64,000 nt of DNA, taken from contig NZ_JABMKX010000002.1 of the NCBI RefSeq assembly GCF_013204885.1, positions 372,001 to 436,000 of the forward strand, written 5' to 3'. The position numbers and the translations under genes are program-made. This document shows positions 44,204 to 56,212 of this stretch, in pieces (within the stretch, counting starts at the first letter, position 1; every line of letters begins with the position of its first letter). The notes beneath the pieces were generated by a model. It was not told the origin of the DNA and did no database searches. It was given only the letters and a program-made list of their open reading frames with translations. Origin of the DNA: Paenibacillus tritici. Lineage in GTDB: Bacteria; Bacillota; Bacilli; Paenibacillales; Paenibacillaceae.

Positions 44204-45205
44204 ATGTTTCAAGGGAAAACGAGGACCGTCGCATGGGTTGGCTTCTGGCTGTACACAGCCCTCACCCTATTTTTCTTGTTCGTCAGCTTCAACCGCTCAT
44301 CGGCTCTGCCGGAGACGGGCTTGCGGTATCATTTAGCATTTGACGGAATTCCCCTGCGGTTTCCGGACAGTGGTTATTCGAATCTCTGGCTCTTCAACCT
44401 GGGTAACTACCTGGCATTCGTACCGTTCGGGCTAGTGATCCCGCTGCTGATCCGCTGCCGGTTCCTGCCGTTTCTTTTGGTCTTCTTAGCAGCCATTACC
44501 GGGATTGAGCTGATCCAGATGGTGACGCATTTGGGCGCGTTCGATGTCAACGATATCGTCATTAATACGCTGGGTGCGACTGTCGGCTATGGCAGCCAGC
44601 GGCTGATCCGCCGCGATCGTACGACGCCGGGAGGCTTACTCAAGCTCCTGTTCTCCGGAGCGATCCTGACGTTGACCGTCTACTCCGCCGTGAGCGGTCT
44701 CAATCATTATCTGGATCATGGACACGGCGAGATCAAGGCGCTGGACCGGCTGCCCCTTGAACATGGCAAGGTGCAGTGGGAGGCACAGCTCAACGGCTTC
44801 ACAGCAGCGCAGGAGCAGATCAAACCGGCGATCAATCTGTACAGCCGCGATAATCCAAGAAGTCACGAGTTCTCTCTGCGCCTTGATGGACAGTATAAGG
44901 AGATTACCGGGAATTTCGCCGTACCCGACGATGCCATACCTGCAGCGGACAGCGGCAGCAGCCGCGTCATTATCAGGGCCGACGGAGAAGAGCTTTACTC
45001 CCTGAATGTGAATATCGTACCGGGTGAGAATCAGCCGCTATCCTTCCGGGTTCCGCTTGGAGGAAAGCAGGAGTTGACGCTTGCCGTCTTCAACGATGCT
45101 GCCGACCCTCGAACCCATGCGGTAATGTGGGATCTCACGCTCATAGAAGCCAATGCCGGCCAAAAGCTGGCGGCGCGAATTCATCAGTTGCTGGGAGGAG
45201 GGTAG
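44204..45205 (+). CDS. VanZ-like membrane protein with C-terminal NPCBM-like domain
   Basis: Protein of 333 residues. The N-terminal half is a VanZ domain with four membrane helices (FWLYTALTLFFLFVS near 13-27, LGNYLAFVPFGLVIPLL near 66-82, FLLVFLAAITGIELIQ near 91-106, and a last helix near 148-165) and the family motif AFDVNDIVINTLGA. The C-terminal half (about 185-325) is an extracellular beta-sandwich resembling NPCBM (carbohydrate-binding) domains. VanZ domains give low-level teicoplanin resistance in enterococci, but most VanZ-like proteins have no known role. The carbohydrate-binding extension suggests contact with a wall polymer. GAGAGGGAATAC precedes the ATG. Confidence 0.83.
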   Translation: MFQGKTRTVAWVGFWLYTALTLFFLFVSFNRSSALPETGLRYHLAFDGIPLRFPDSGYSNLWLFNLGNYLAFVPFGLVIPLLIRCRFLPFLLVFLAAITGIELIQMVTHLGAFDVNDIVINTLGATVGYGSQRLIRRDRTTPGGLLKLLFSGAILTLTVYSAVSGLNHYLDHGHGEIKALDRLPLEHGKVQWEAQLNGFTAAQEQIKPAINLYSRDNPRSHEFSLRLDGQYKEITGNFAVPDDAIPAADSGSSRVIIRADGEELYSLNVNIVPGENQPLSFRVPLGGKQELTLAVFNDAADPRTHAVMWDLTLIEANAGQKLAARIHQLLGGG

Positions 45206-45266
45206 CCCATCCGGCAAGTCAAAGCACTCCCAGGCAGGCCTGTCCCCTTTTTTGTATCCATAAAAT

Positions 45267-45305
45267 GAAAGAGCCGCCCAGTCTATTGACCGTGGCGGCT
45301 CTTTC
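45267..45305. terminator. Bidirectional terminator between VanZ and CymR genes
   Basis: Twelve-base arms GAAAGAGCCGCC (45267-45278) and GGCGGCTCTTTC (45294-45305) between two convergent genes. The CTTTCTC side serves the VanZ transcript and the CTTTCATTTTA side the cymR transcript. Confidence 0.82.
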
Positions 45306-45336
45306 TCATATATTTGCGTTCAATCGCAAATTACTA

Positions 45337-45756
45337 TTAAATGTAAAACATATAATTATCCGCCTGGCTCTCTTCCTTGAAGTTGATCAGATCGGATAAC
45401 GTGGTGGAGTCGAGGACATCGGCGATGCTGTCGCGGATGCGCAGCCAGAGGTCGCGCTTCGCCGGGTCATCTTCTTCTGTAAAGTCTACCGGAGAGATCG
45501 GGCCTTCCAGCACGCGGATGATATCTCCGGCGGTGATGGTGCTGGTCTCGCGGGAGAGAATATAACCGCCGTAGGCTCCGCGGATGCTCTTCACGAGTCC
45601 CGCATTACGCAGCGGGGCGATGAGCTGCTCCAGATAATGCTCGGAGAGTCCGTTTTTCTCGGCAATGCTCTTAAGGGATGTAGGTCCTTCGCCAAATTTC
45701 AGGGCAAGCTCCATCATAATGGTTAATCCGTAACGTCCTTTGGTTGATATTTTCAA
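45337..45756 (-). CDS. cymR: Rrf2-family regulator CymR (cysteine metabolism repressor)
   Basis: Rrf2 regulator of 139 residues. The N-terminal winged helix begins KISTKGRYGLTIMMELA and contains LKSIAEKNGLSEHYLEQL and the wing SIRGAYGGYIL. There are no cysteines for an iron-sulfur cluster, as expected for CymR, which works with CysK to sense cysteine supply and represses sulfur-uptake genes. The frame opens with TTG at 45756 after AGAGGTG. In Bacillus subtilis cymR lies between rarA and yrvO/trmU; here mnmA is divergent on its right and the desulfurase is 31 kb to the left. Confidence 0.9.
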   Translation of the reverse strand: MKISTKGRYGLTIMMELALKFGEGPTSLKSIAEKNGLSEHYLEQLIAPLRNAGLVKSIRGAYGGYILSRETSTITAGDIIRVLEGPISPVDFTEEDDPAKRDLWLRIRDSIADVLDSTTLSDLINFKEESQADNYMFYI

Positions 45757-47196
<1,440 letters not shown>

Positions 47197-47307
47197 TTGC
47201 ACCCCAGCTAGGGAGCTACCCATATAAAGGAAACCCTGGCAAGTGATGAGTGCTGGTGCCTCCCCTATTGTGTTTTTCGCATACATGCTTCTTAGTACAT
47301 TCAAAAA

Positions 47308-47346
47308 AGAACCTTCAAAACCACTAGCTGTGGAGTTGAAGGTTCT
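47308..47346. terminator. Bidirectional terminator between mnmA and GH48
   Basis: Eleven-base arms AGAACCTTCAA (47308-47318) and TTGAAGGTTCT (47336-47346). The plus strand continues TTCGCTTTT and the minus strand TTTTTTGA, so it serves both convergent genes. Confidence 0.88.
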
Positions 47347-47399
47347 TTCGCTTTTCAGGATACGAATTTACGCCGGGGCTGGCTTACCGGACGGCAGCC

Positions 47400-50303
47400 T
47401 TACTGCGGCTGAATGCCCCATGACTGGACGCCGTCCAAATACAGCGTTACCCGGTTCCAATCGGTGAAGGCTGTTTTGGTTGGATCGTAGGAGTAATCAT
47501 CAGCCTCATTGTAATTGCTCCAATCGGATTTGTTGATGCGCAGCTGAATCTCACCGGTGTTCGCACCGGGTGCCAGACTGCCTGCGCCGGCGCTGAAGGC
47601 AATCTCCACGTAATAGTCTGCTCCTGTAGCCGCAGGAGCGAGCTTCACGAAGCTGCCAAGCACATTGCTGCCGCCGACTGTTGCATAATCCACATTAAAT
47701 TGCTGGGCCTTCTCTCCGTCGATCGTGTAGTAATAGCGGAGCTTGACCTTGCTAAGATCTACAGCCGTGGTTCCGTTGTTGACAACCCGCAGCTGCGGAC
47801 GGAACTGTGCATCTGTGGCATTCGTATCTGTGGTGCGGTATTGAACCACCAGATTCCCTACGGCCGGCGTAGGTGTTGGTGCGACTGTCGGTGTAGCTGT
47901 TGGTGTAGTCGTCGGTGTGGCAGTAGGTGTGGCAGTAGGTGTGGTCGTCGCTGTAGCGGTAGGTGTGGCCGTCGGCGCTACTGTCGGTGTAACCGAAGGT
48001 GTAGGGGTTGGTGTGGCCGTCGGCGTAGCTGTTGGTGAAGCCGTTGGTGTAGTCGTCGGCGTCGGCGTCGGGCCGGTGCCGTTATTAATCAGCCGGTCAT
48101 ATTCCGCGTAGGCTGTAGCGATGTCCACTTGTGACCAGAAGCGGTGGTAGGTGAACTCCGGTGCACCATTCTCCCAAGTCTTTGTTGTTTTGTTGTACGA
48201 GCTATTGTATTTGTCTTCCAGGTAACTCCACTTGGGATCATTTTTGATATCCGGGAGAATATCGGTGTAGCTCGCATACACTCCATTACCGCCCTTGGCC
48301 GGATCGGAAGGAACCGTCGAGTTGCCCGGTATAGTGTTGCCCTGGCCGAAGGTACCGCTCCAGCCTGCAGGGAAATAGACCTCTTTGGTGAAGAACCGGA
48401 AATAATCCGCACGCTTCTCAAGTGTCGTAATGCCCACTCCGTCATTGTAGCCCCAGGCCGTATCCAGCAAGGATTTGGCTAATTGGGAAGCGGTTCCGCC
48501 GAGCGCAGTATTGCTGCCATGCTCCGCTTTATTCCCTGCGGCAAAGAAGGTGAGCGCTTTAATGTAGCTGCCCAGCACGCCGCTGTCCTGTCCAGGATCT
48601 TTGGTCACTGCGTTCAGACCGCTGTTGCCGTTAAAAGTGCTGAACCCGCTCCAGGTATCCGGCTGTCCGTGCCACTCCACATTGCCCGGAATCCAGAACT
48701 CGCCGGGTGCGGATACGGTGGCCACCTGCGGATCATCTCCGCCCAGAATCCGGTTTCCTTGCTGATCCAGATAATAGCCGGCAGCATCGGATACCGGACG
48801 GCTGCCCGCAAAGGCATAATCTGTAGACCAGTCAATCCAGTTCTCAATGGCCCGTTTGGCCATTTTGAAATTAGCCGAGGTAGTGTCCCCGCTGGAAGCC
48901 AGGATGTAATACAGCTCTGCTACCCGTTCCATGCTCCAGGACTGCATCCCGAACCAGTTGTTGGATGGCGGGTCATGATAGACAGGAGCCTCGTCGTAGG
49001 CCATGCCGTAGAAGGTGCTTGTGCCTGCCGGATAAGCGCTGTAGGAGCCGTTATAGCTGTTGGTTGCACCGCCCGCAATCGCCCCTTCAGAGGATTGCAG
49101 CCAGTTGTAGAATTCCAGCTGGCGGGTCAGCGATTTGCCCCAGTCCGTTCCGGCTGTTGCCGAGGACGGAATCAGTCCTCCGGCTGCGGTCGACAGCGCA
49201 TAGGCTGCAACCACATTCTGATACCCCTGATGCGCATGGCTGGCACCGATTCTCCAGGCCCAGTCTCCGCCGGTTCCCAGACCGCCGCCCCAGGCTGTAT
49301 ACCAGGCCAGCAGATACTGGCTGGAATCCTTGCCGGTTCCCGCTTCAGGCGTACCGTCAGCGGCACTGCCGAGCTTCTGGAAGTACTTATCGTACATGCC
49401 GTAACGCAGGAAGTCGCCCATTTTTTTGGCTTTGTTCAGATAGACCGTATTCGTATAGCCAAGGTCCTTGGCCCAGTACATGGCCTGCACAGCCCGCGCA
49501 TCCGCATCCGTGGCATTCGTATACCGCCACTGTGCGGAAGGTGCGCTATTTTCCTTGGTGAACAAGGACATGAAGCCTTCATTGGCTTTGCCGAACGTCT
49601 TGTTATCCTGTGAAGGGTGGCCTACTGCCTCCCAGACCGATTCCTGCACTCCGCGCTGGAAGGTGTTCACATAACTCGCGGTATGGCTAGGGTTCAGCAG
49701 ATTGCCGAAGCCGTACCAGTTGTCCACATCCACCAGCCAGTGCATCAGATAGGTCTGGTTATTGCCGTAGGTGGACTTCAGCTCCGCATCCAGCGGGTCC
49801 TTGCCCGGAGTGTACTTTCCGTTCAGCGCACTTGGATACAGATCCGGCTGGGCATGCTCCGAGGCATAGGTTGCCGGACTGTTCGGGTTGTAGCTGCTCA
49901 TGGTCGGTTGCTCCTGCACACCGTCGCCTTCATTGATCGGAATAATGTATTTCTCCATGTTGTCCCAGGCCGCTTCGAGCTTACTCCAATCTCCGGTGTT
50001 ATGGCCGTACAGCACTTCAAGCCACATCCAGTAGCTGTAAGCCTCTGAGGTAGTCATATGCCCATAGTTGGGCGCCTCGCTCAGCAGGGTCTCCACCGAG
50101 TGATACGGGATACCTTCAGCCGAGAAATAGCCGCTTGCCGGGTTTTTCAGCTGGTCATATAATTGCAGGAATCTTGTCTTCTCCACCGATGCCGCCTTGG
50201 CTGTTCCCGGATTGAAATTGAAGATCCCGCTGGTGAGGGATAGCGTCAGAACGGCAGTCATGACTATGGAGGCCGGTTTCTTGAATGAACTTAGCTTCAT
50301 CAT
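47400..50303 (-). CDS. GH48 cellobiohydrolase with C-terminal CBM3
   Basis: Secreted processive cellulase of 967 residues. Signal peptide to about residue 38 (AKAAS), then the GH48 (alpha/alpha)6 catalytic domain (about 40-650). The motif SEAPNYGHMTTSEA places the catalytic-acid Glu at E87, matching E55 of Clostridium Cel48F by recall. A long Thr/Pro linker (TPTATPT-type repeats, coded at about 47863-48070) leads to a CBM3 ending VTLYLDGVQSWGIQPQ. GH48 enzymes release cellobiose from the reducing end and work with GH9 endoglucanases. The GH9 gene is 27 bases upstream on the same strand, so they form one operon. GAGAGGAAG precedes two adjacent ATGs. Confidence 0.95.
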   Translation of the reverse strand: MMKLSSFKKPASIVMTAVLTLSLTSGIFNFNPGTAKAASVEKTRFLQLYDQLKNPASGYFSAEGIPYHSVETLLSEAPNYGHMTTSEAYSYWMWLEVLYGHNTGDWSKLEAAWDNMEKYIIPINEGDGVQEQPTMSSYNPNSPATYASEHAQPDLYPSALNGKYTPGKDPLDAELKSTYGNNQTYLMHWLVDVDNWYGFGNLLNPSHTASYVNTFQRGVQESVWEAVGHPSQDNKTFGKANEGFMSLFTKENSAPSAQWRYTNATDADARAVQAMYWAKDLGYTNTVYLNKAKKMGDFLRYGMYDKYFQKLGSAADGTPEAGTGKDSSQYLLAWYTAWGGGLGTGGDWAWRIGASHAHQGYQNVVAAYALSTAAGGLIPSSATAGTDWGKSLTRQLEFYNWLQSSEGAIAGGATNSYNGSYSAYPAGTSTFYGMAYDEAPVYHDPPSNNWFGMQSWSMERVAELYYILASSGDTTSANFKMAKRAIENWIDWSTDYAFAGSRPVSDAAGYYLDQQGNRILGGDDPQVATVSAPGEFWIPGNVEWHGQPDTWSGFSTFNGNSGLNAVTKDPGQDSGVLGSYIKALTFFAAGNKAEHGSNTALGGTASQLAKSLLDTAWGYNDGVGITTLEKRADYFRFFTKEVYFPAGWSGTFGQGNTIPGNSTVPSDPAKGGNGVYASYTDILPDIKNDPKWSYLEDKYNSSYNKTTKTWENGAPEFTYHRFWSQVDIATAYAEYDRLINNGTGPTPTPTTTPTASPTATPTATPTPTPSVTPTVAPTATPTATATTTPTATPTATPTTTPTATPTVAPTPTPAVGNLVVQYRTTDTNATDAQFRPQLRVVNNGTTAVDLSKVKLRYYYTIDGEKAQQFNVDYATVGGSNVLGSFVKLAPAATGADYYVEIAFSAGAGSLAPGANTGEIQLRINKSDWSNYNEADDYSYDPTKTAFTDWNRVTLYLDGVQSWGIQPQ

Positions 50304-50330
50304 TTCGGCATACTTCCTCTCTGGAATAAT

Positions 50331-53480
<3,150 letters not shown>

Positions 53481-53700
53481 TTCTGATGAATAGACGGAAA
53501 CAAGTGGATAAACAACATCTGCTACTGGTGTGTTTGTTACTTGGCGGTCAAACAGCAGAATTTAAGTGCTGTTTATCCAACTCCTGTTTCGACAGCGTTC
53601 AATCGCTCACCAGTAAGTGCTGTTTATCCACCTGCTATTCCCGCTTCCCTGATAATCCGCTTATCCGGATCGTTTTCCGGCTGCTCCTGGTCAACTAGGG
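53481..53700. repeat. Dispersed intergenic repeat, three copies, two of them 51 bp apart
   Basis: TAAGTGCTGTTTATCCA occurs exactly at 53563-53579 and again at 53614-53630 (51 bases apart). An inverse copy (AAGTGGATAAACAAC) lies at 53502-53516. The same element family is found at 11.5-11.7 kb. No gene is supported here; short frames in the stretch have no ribosome site. Confidence 0.7.
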
Positions 53701-53741
53701 CCGTCAACTTTTGCCGCCCTAGCCCTCCACACAATAATAGA

Positions 53742-53761
53742 CCACCGCAATGATGCGGTGG
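53742..53761 (-). terminator. Probable rarA terminator
   Basis: Perfect 8-base stem CCACCGCA/TGCGGTGG with a 4-base loop, followed on the minus strand by TCTATTATT. It lies about 80 bases after the rarA stop. Confidence 0.55.
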
Positions 53762-53839
53762 CCTCTCTCTGCTTCCCCGAAGGCTGGCAGCTTCTAGTAT
53801 TGTATACATTCATCGGCTCCATTTCGCAGAAGCAGAGCG

Positions 53840-55150
53840 CTATTGCCCATGCCGCAGCTGCTGGTTATGGCGGATCTTCGCCTCATTGCCCTGCTCGGTT
53901 GCCTGATAGAACACCCTCCGGGAGATCGCCTTCGGAAGATAATCCTGCTTCACATAATGGCCGGGGAAATTATGGGGATACTGGTATCCCTCATGCCCCA
54001 GCTGGGATGCCCCTTTATAATGCGTATCCCGCAGATGCAGCGGCACCTCAGCCGACTTCAGATCCTCCAGGCTGTCCATAACGTTCGCAATGGCTGTTAT
54101 CACGCCGTTTGATTTCGGACTCTCCACTGCGAAGAGAATCGCCTGCGCGATATTAAGCTTCGCTTCCGGCCAGCCGTTATTGCGGTAGGCATCCAGGGCA
54201 CTGACCGCCTGAACCATCGCCTGCGGGTTAGCCAGGCCGATATCCTCGCTGCTGGCGGCGATCAGACGGCGGATGAAGGTCATCGGGTCCATCCCGAGCT
54301 TCTCCACCGCATAGAGGAACCAGAACAGGGCAGCGTCGCTGGAGCCGCGGATACTTTTGTGAAAAGCGGACAGCACATCGTACTGCGTAGACTCGTCCGC
54401 TTTGACAATCGGCCGGCGGATCGACTCCTCCGCTACCTCCAGAGTAATGTGCACGCTCCCGTCACTGTCCGGTGCCGTAGTCATCGCCGCCAGCTCCAGG
54501 GCATTCAAGGCGCGGCGGATATCACCGTTAGCCATCGTGGCGATATGCTGCAGCGCGTCTTCGTCTGCCTTCAGGTCCATGAATCCGAGTCCCCGCTGAT
54601 CGTCGGCAAGCGCCCGCTTCATCGCCACCAGGCTATGCTCACTCGTCAGGGACTCCAATTGGAACAGGGTCGAGCGGCTCATCAAGGCCCCATTCACATA
54701 ATGGAACGGATTCTCTGTGGTTGCGCCGATGAAGGTAATCGTTCCCTTCTCCACTGCGGGCAGCAGCGCATCCTGGCGGGAGCTGTTGAAGCGGTGTACC
54801 TCGTCCAGGAACAGAATCGTCTTCGAGCCATACAGCGCCTTATTGCTCTGGGCACGTTCAATGACCTCCCGCACATCCTTCACCGAGGCCTCCACCGCAT
54901 TCAGACGCACAAATTCACCTTGGGTATGATGCGATATGATGTGAGCCAGGGTAGTTTTGCCGCAGCCCGGTGGTCCGTACAGCAAGATGGAAGAGACCTG
55001 GTCCGCTTCAATCGCCCTGCGCAGCAGCTTGCCCTTGCCTACAATATGCTCCTGTCCGATATATTCATCGAGAGTTCCGGGCCGCATCCGGTCCGCAAGC
55101 AGCCGCCCATTTCTGTTCCCGTTATCTTCATCAAGCGAGAATAAATCCAT
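53840..55150 (-). CDS. rarA: Replication-associated recombination protein RarA (MgsA/YrvN)
   Basis: AAA+ ATPase of 436 residues acting at stalled replication forks. Walker A is YGPPGCGKTT (59-67), Walker B ILFLDEVHRFN (about 111-120), sensor 1 FIGATTENP (about 140), and the arginine-bearing DIRRALNALE near 217. The C-terminal tetramerisation part (DPMTFIRRLIAASSEDIGLANPQ, HLRDTHYKGASQLGHEGYQYPH) is complete. The ATG at 55150 follows a GGAAGTGG-type site. Single gene here, although in Bacillus subtilis it adjoins cymR and tcdA. Confidence 0.95.
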   Translation of the reverse strand: MDLFSLDEDNGNRNGRLLADRMRPGTLDEYIGQEHIVGKGKLLRRAIEADQVSSILLYGPPGCGKTTLAHIISHHTQGEFVRLNAVEASVKDVREVIERAQSNKALYGSKTILFLDEVHRFNSSRQDALLPAVEKGTITFIGATTENPFHYVNGALMSRSTLFQLESLTSEHSLVAMKRALADDQRGLGFMDLKADEDALQHIATMANGDIRRALNALELAAMTTAPDSDGSVHITLEVAEESIRRPIVKADESTQYDVLSAFHKSIRGSSDAALFWFLYAVEKLGMDPMTFIRRLIAASSEDIGLANPQAMVQAVSALDAYRNNGWPEAKLNIAQAILFAVESPKSNGVITAIANVMDSLEDLKSAEVPLHLRDTHYKGASQLGHEGYQYPHNFPGHYVKQDYLPKAISRRVFYQATEQGNEAKIRHNQQLRHGQ

Positions 55151-55237
55151 AACTCCACTTCCTTGCTGTAATCTGATATCATCTCAAAAGAATAACTATA
55201 CTGCTTCTATCATACCATACCCGGCAGCATTCATTAA

Positions 55238-55279
55238 AAAGAGCATGACCTCGCCATCACCGGCGGAGCCATGCTCTTT
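55238..55279 (-). terminator. Terminator after the CD3324-like gene
   Basis: Ten-base arms AAAGAGCATG (55238-55247) and CATGCTCTTT (55270-55279) with a GC-rich inner stem, followed on the minus strand by TTTTTAATG. It lies about 50 bases after the stop at 55330. Confidence 0.82.
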
Positions 55280-55329
55280 GTTCTATTCTTAGAACTTGTA
55301 TATTACGGGACGGTGTCCAAATAATCAGG

Positions 55330-55611
55330 CTAGCTCTTAAGGGCCAGCCGCATTTTTGAGATGATTTTGCGGATACTTTCTTCGGATAAATGATATCTCT
55401 TCTGCAGCTCGTTCACCGAGCAGCCGCTGCTGTGACTACAGAAGATCTCTTCATTGCGGGCGGCAATCTCTTGCCGGGAGCCGCTGTTCTCGCCCCATTT
55501 CACCCGTTCTTCCGCTTTCTTGGGGATGTATAACAGCTCACCCTGTATGTAGCCCTGCAGCTCTTCGAGCAGTCCCGGGGGGAGCACATCCTTTCCATTG
55601 ACGTAACTCAC
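55330..55611 (-). CDS. CD3324-family small DNA-binding-like protein
   Basis: Protein of 93 residues from a GTG at 55611, nine bases after GGAGG; a TTG two codons upstream is too close to that site. It opens MSYVNGKDVLPPGLLEELQ, followed by GYIQGELLYIPKK, and ends in a helix-turn-helix-like stretch (SVNELQKRYHLSEESIRKI). This is the pattern of the CD3324 family, related to Mor-type regulators. Its target is unknown. An overlapping short frame with its own good ribosome site starts 67 bases upstream. Confidence 0.78.
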   Translation of the reverse strand: MSYVNGKDVLPPGLLEELQGYIQGELLYIPKKAEERVKWGENSGSRQEIAARNEEIFCSHSSGCSVNELQKRYHLSEESIRKIISKMRLALKS

Positions 55612-55678
55612 GTTCAATTTCCTCCTTCAACAGGTGTATTCCGTTAAGTCCGATCACTGTGCTGTTCAGAATAATCAT
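55538..55678 (-). CDS. Possible 46-residue overlapping upstream ORF
   Basis: An ATG at 55678 stands behind a strong AAGGAGGCAGGTGG site. The frame (MIILNSTVIGLNGIHLLKEE and on, with a charged helix, then a Cys/Pro/Gly-rich end) runs 74 bases into the CD3324-like gene in another frame. Its own ribosome site makes translation likely; the 3' part looks like read-through of another frame. It may be a leader whose translation opens the next start, or a diverged remnant. Confidence 0.35.
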   Translation of the reverse strand: MIILNSTVIGLNGIHLLKEEIERELRQWKGCAPPGTARRAAGLHTG

Positions 55679-56102
55679 TCCACCTGCCTCCTTTCTTCTC
55701 CTCAAATTTGGTAAATCATCTAAATTCATTATATTAAACCCTACGGTTATCGTCTACAATCATTGTTCATCAGGGATCTGTCAGTGGTTGGTCAGTGTAA
55801 TTCTATATATTGGAGTAACACGGAAATACATCGCCGCTTATACATAAGGAGGCCTCGCGGCCTCCCGTTTAACAGGTCTCCGTCTTAGACGGAAACCACC
55901 TCGTATTCTGAAAACATAATCTTCAGCCTCCTTCCAGAAGTAATCTTGCCCGGCCGGACACTTATTATTAAGCCACAGGCAGCCCCCGGTTACAAGTTCA
56001 AGAATAATTATAATCGTTCTCCACCTGAAGGCTAACGTGATCACGACTTTCAGGAGGAAGGAACAGGGGGAATTCAAATTGAAATTTTTTTTGACGAAAA
56101 AC
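55679..56102. other. Gene-free region with two short palindromes
   Basis: About 420 bases. GGAGGCCTCGCGGCCTCC (55848-55865) and, a little further on, CCGTCTTAGACGG (near 55878-55890) are perfect small hairpins about 25 bases apart. They could terminate transcripts from either side, but no gene runs into them directly. A minus-strand frame (55838-56077) crosses these palindromes and lacks a credible ribosome site, so no gene is called. Confidence 0.4.
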
Positions 56103-56130
56103 TAAATTTTTAGTCGATTCATGTCGAAAT
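56103..56130 (+). promoter_or_regulatory. Candidate sigma-D promoter of the chemoreceptor
   Basis: TAAA (56103-56106), a 16-base spacer and GTCGAAAT (56123-56130) resemble the motility sigma consensus TAAA-N15-GCCGATAT with two mismatches in the -10. It lies 83 bases before the chemoreceptor ATG, which is the kind of gene sigma-D drives. Confidence 0.4.
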
Positions 56131-56212
56131 ACATATTAAATTATCTAGTTACTTCGATATATGGAAATAAATTTTAAATCCTTATCCATTCAGAAATTCA
56201 GGAGGAACTTCC

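Noticed and set aside
44047-44343. Small frame upstream of and overlapping the VanZ gene
   Set aside because: Different frame, no ribosome site, and loss of sense where it overlaps the well-supported VanZ start.
48483-49613. Plus-strand frame of 376 codons opposite GH48
   Set aside because: Shadow of the GH48 coding region, without domain or start signals.
54359-55144. Plus-strand frame of 261 codons opposite rarA
   Set aside because: Shadow of rarA; no ribosome site and no domain.
55838-56077. Minus-strand frame of 79 codons in the gap before the chemoreceptor
   Set aside because: It runs through two hairpins, has poor start signals and an odd Arg-rich end. Not convincing, although a small gene here cannot be excluded.
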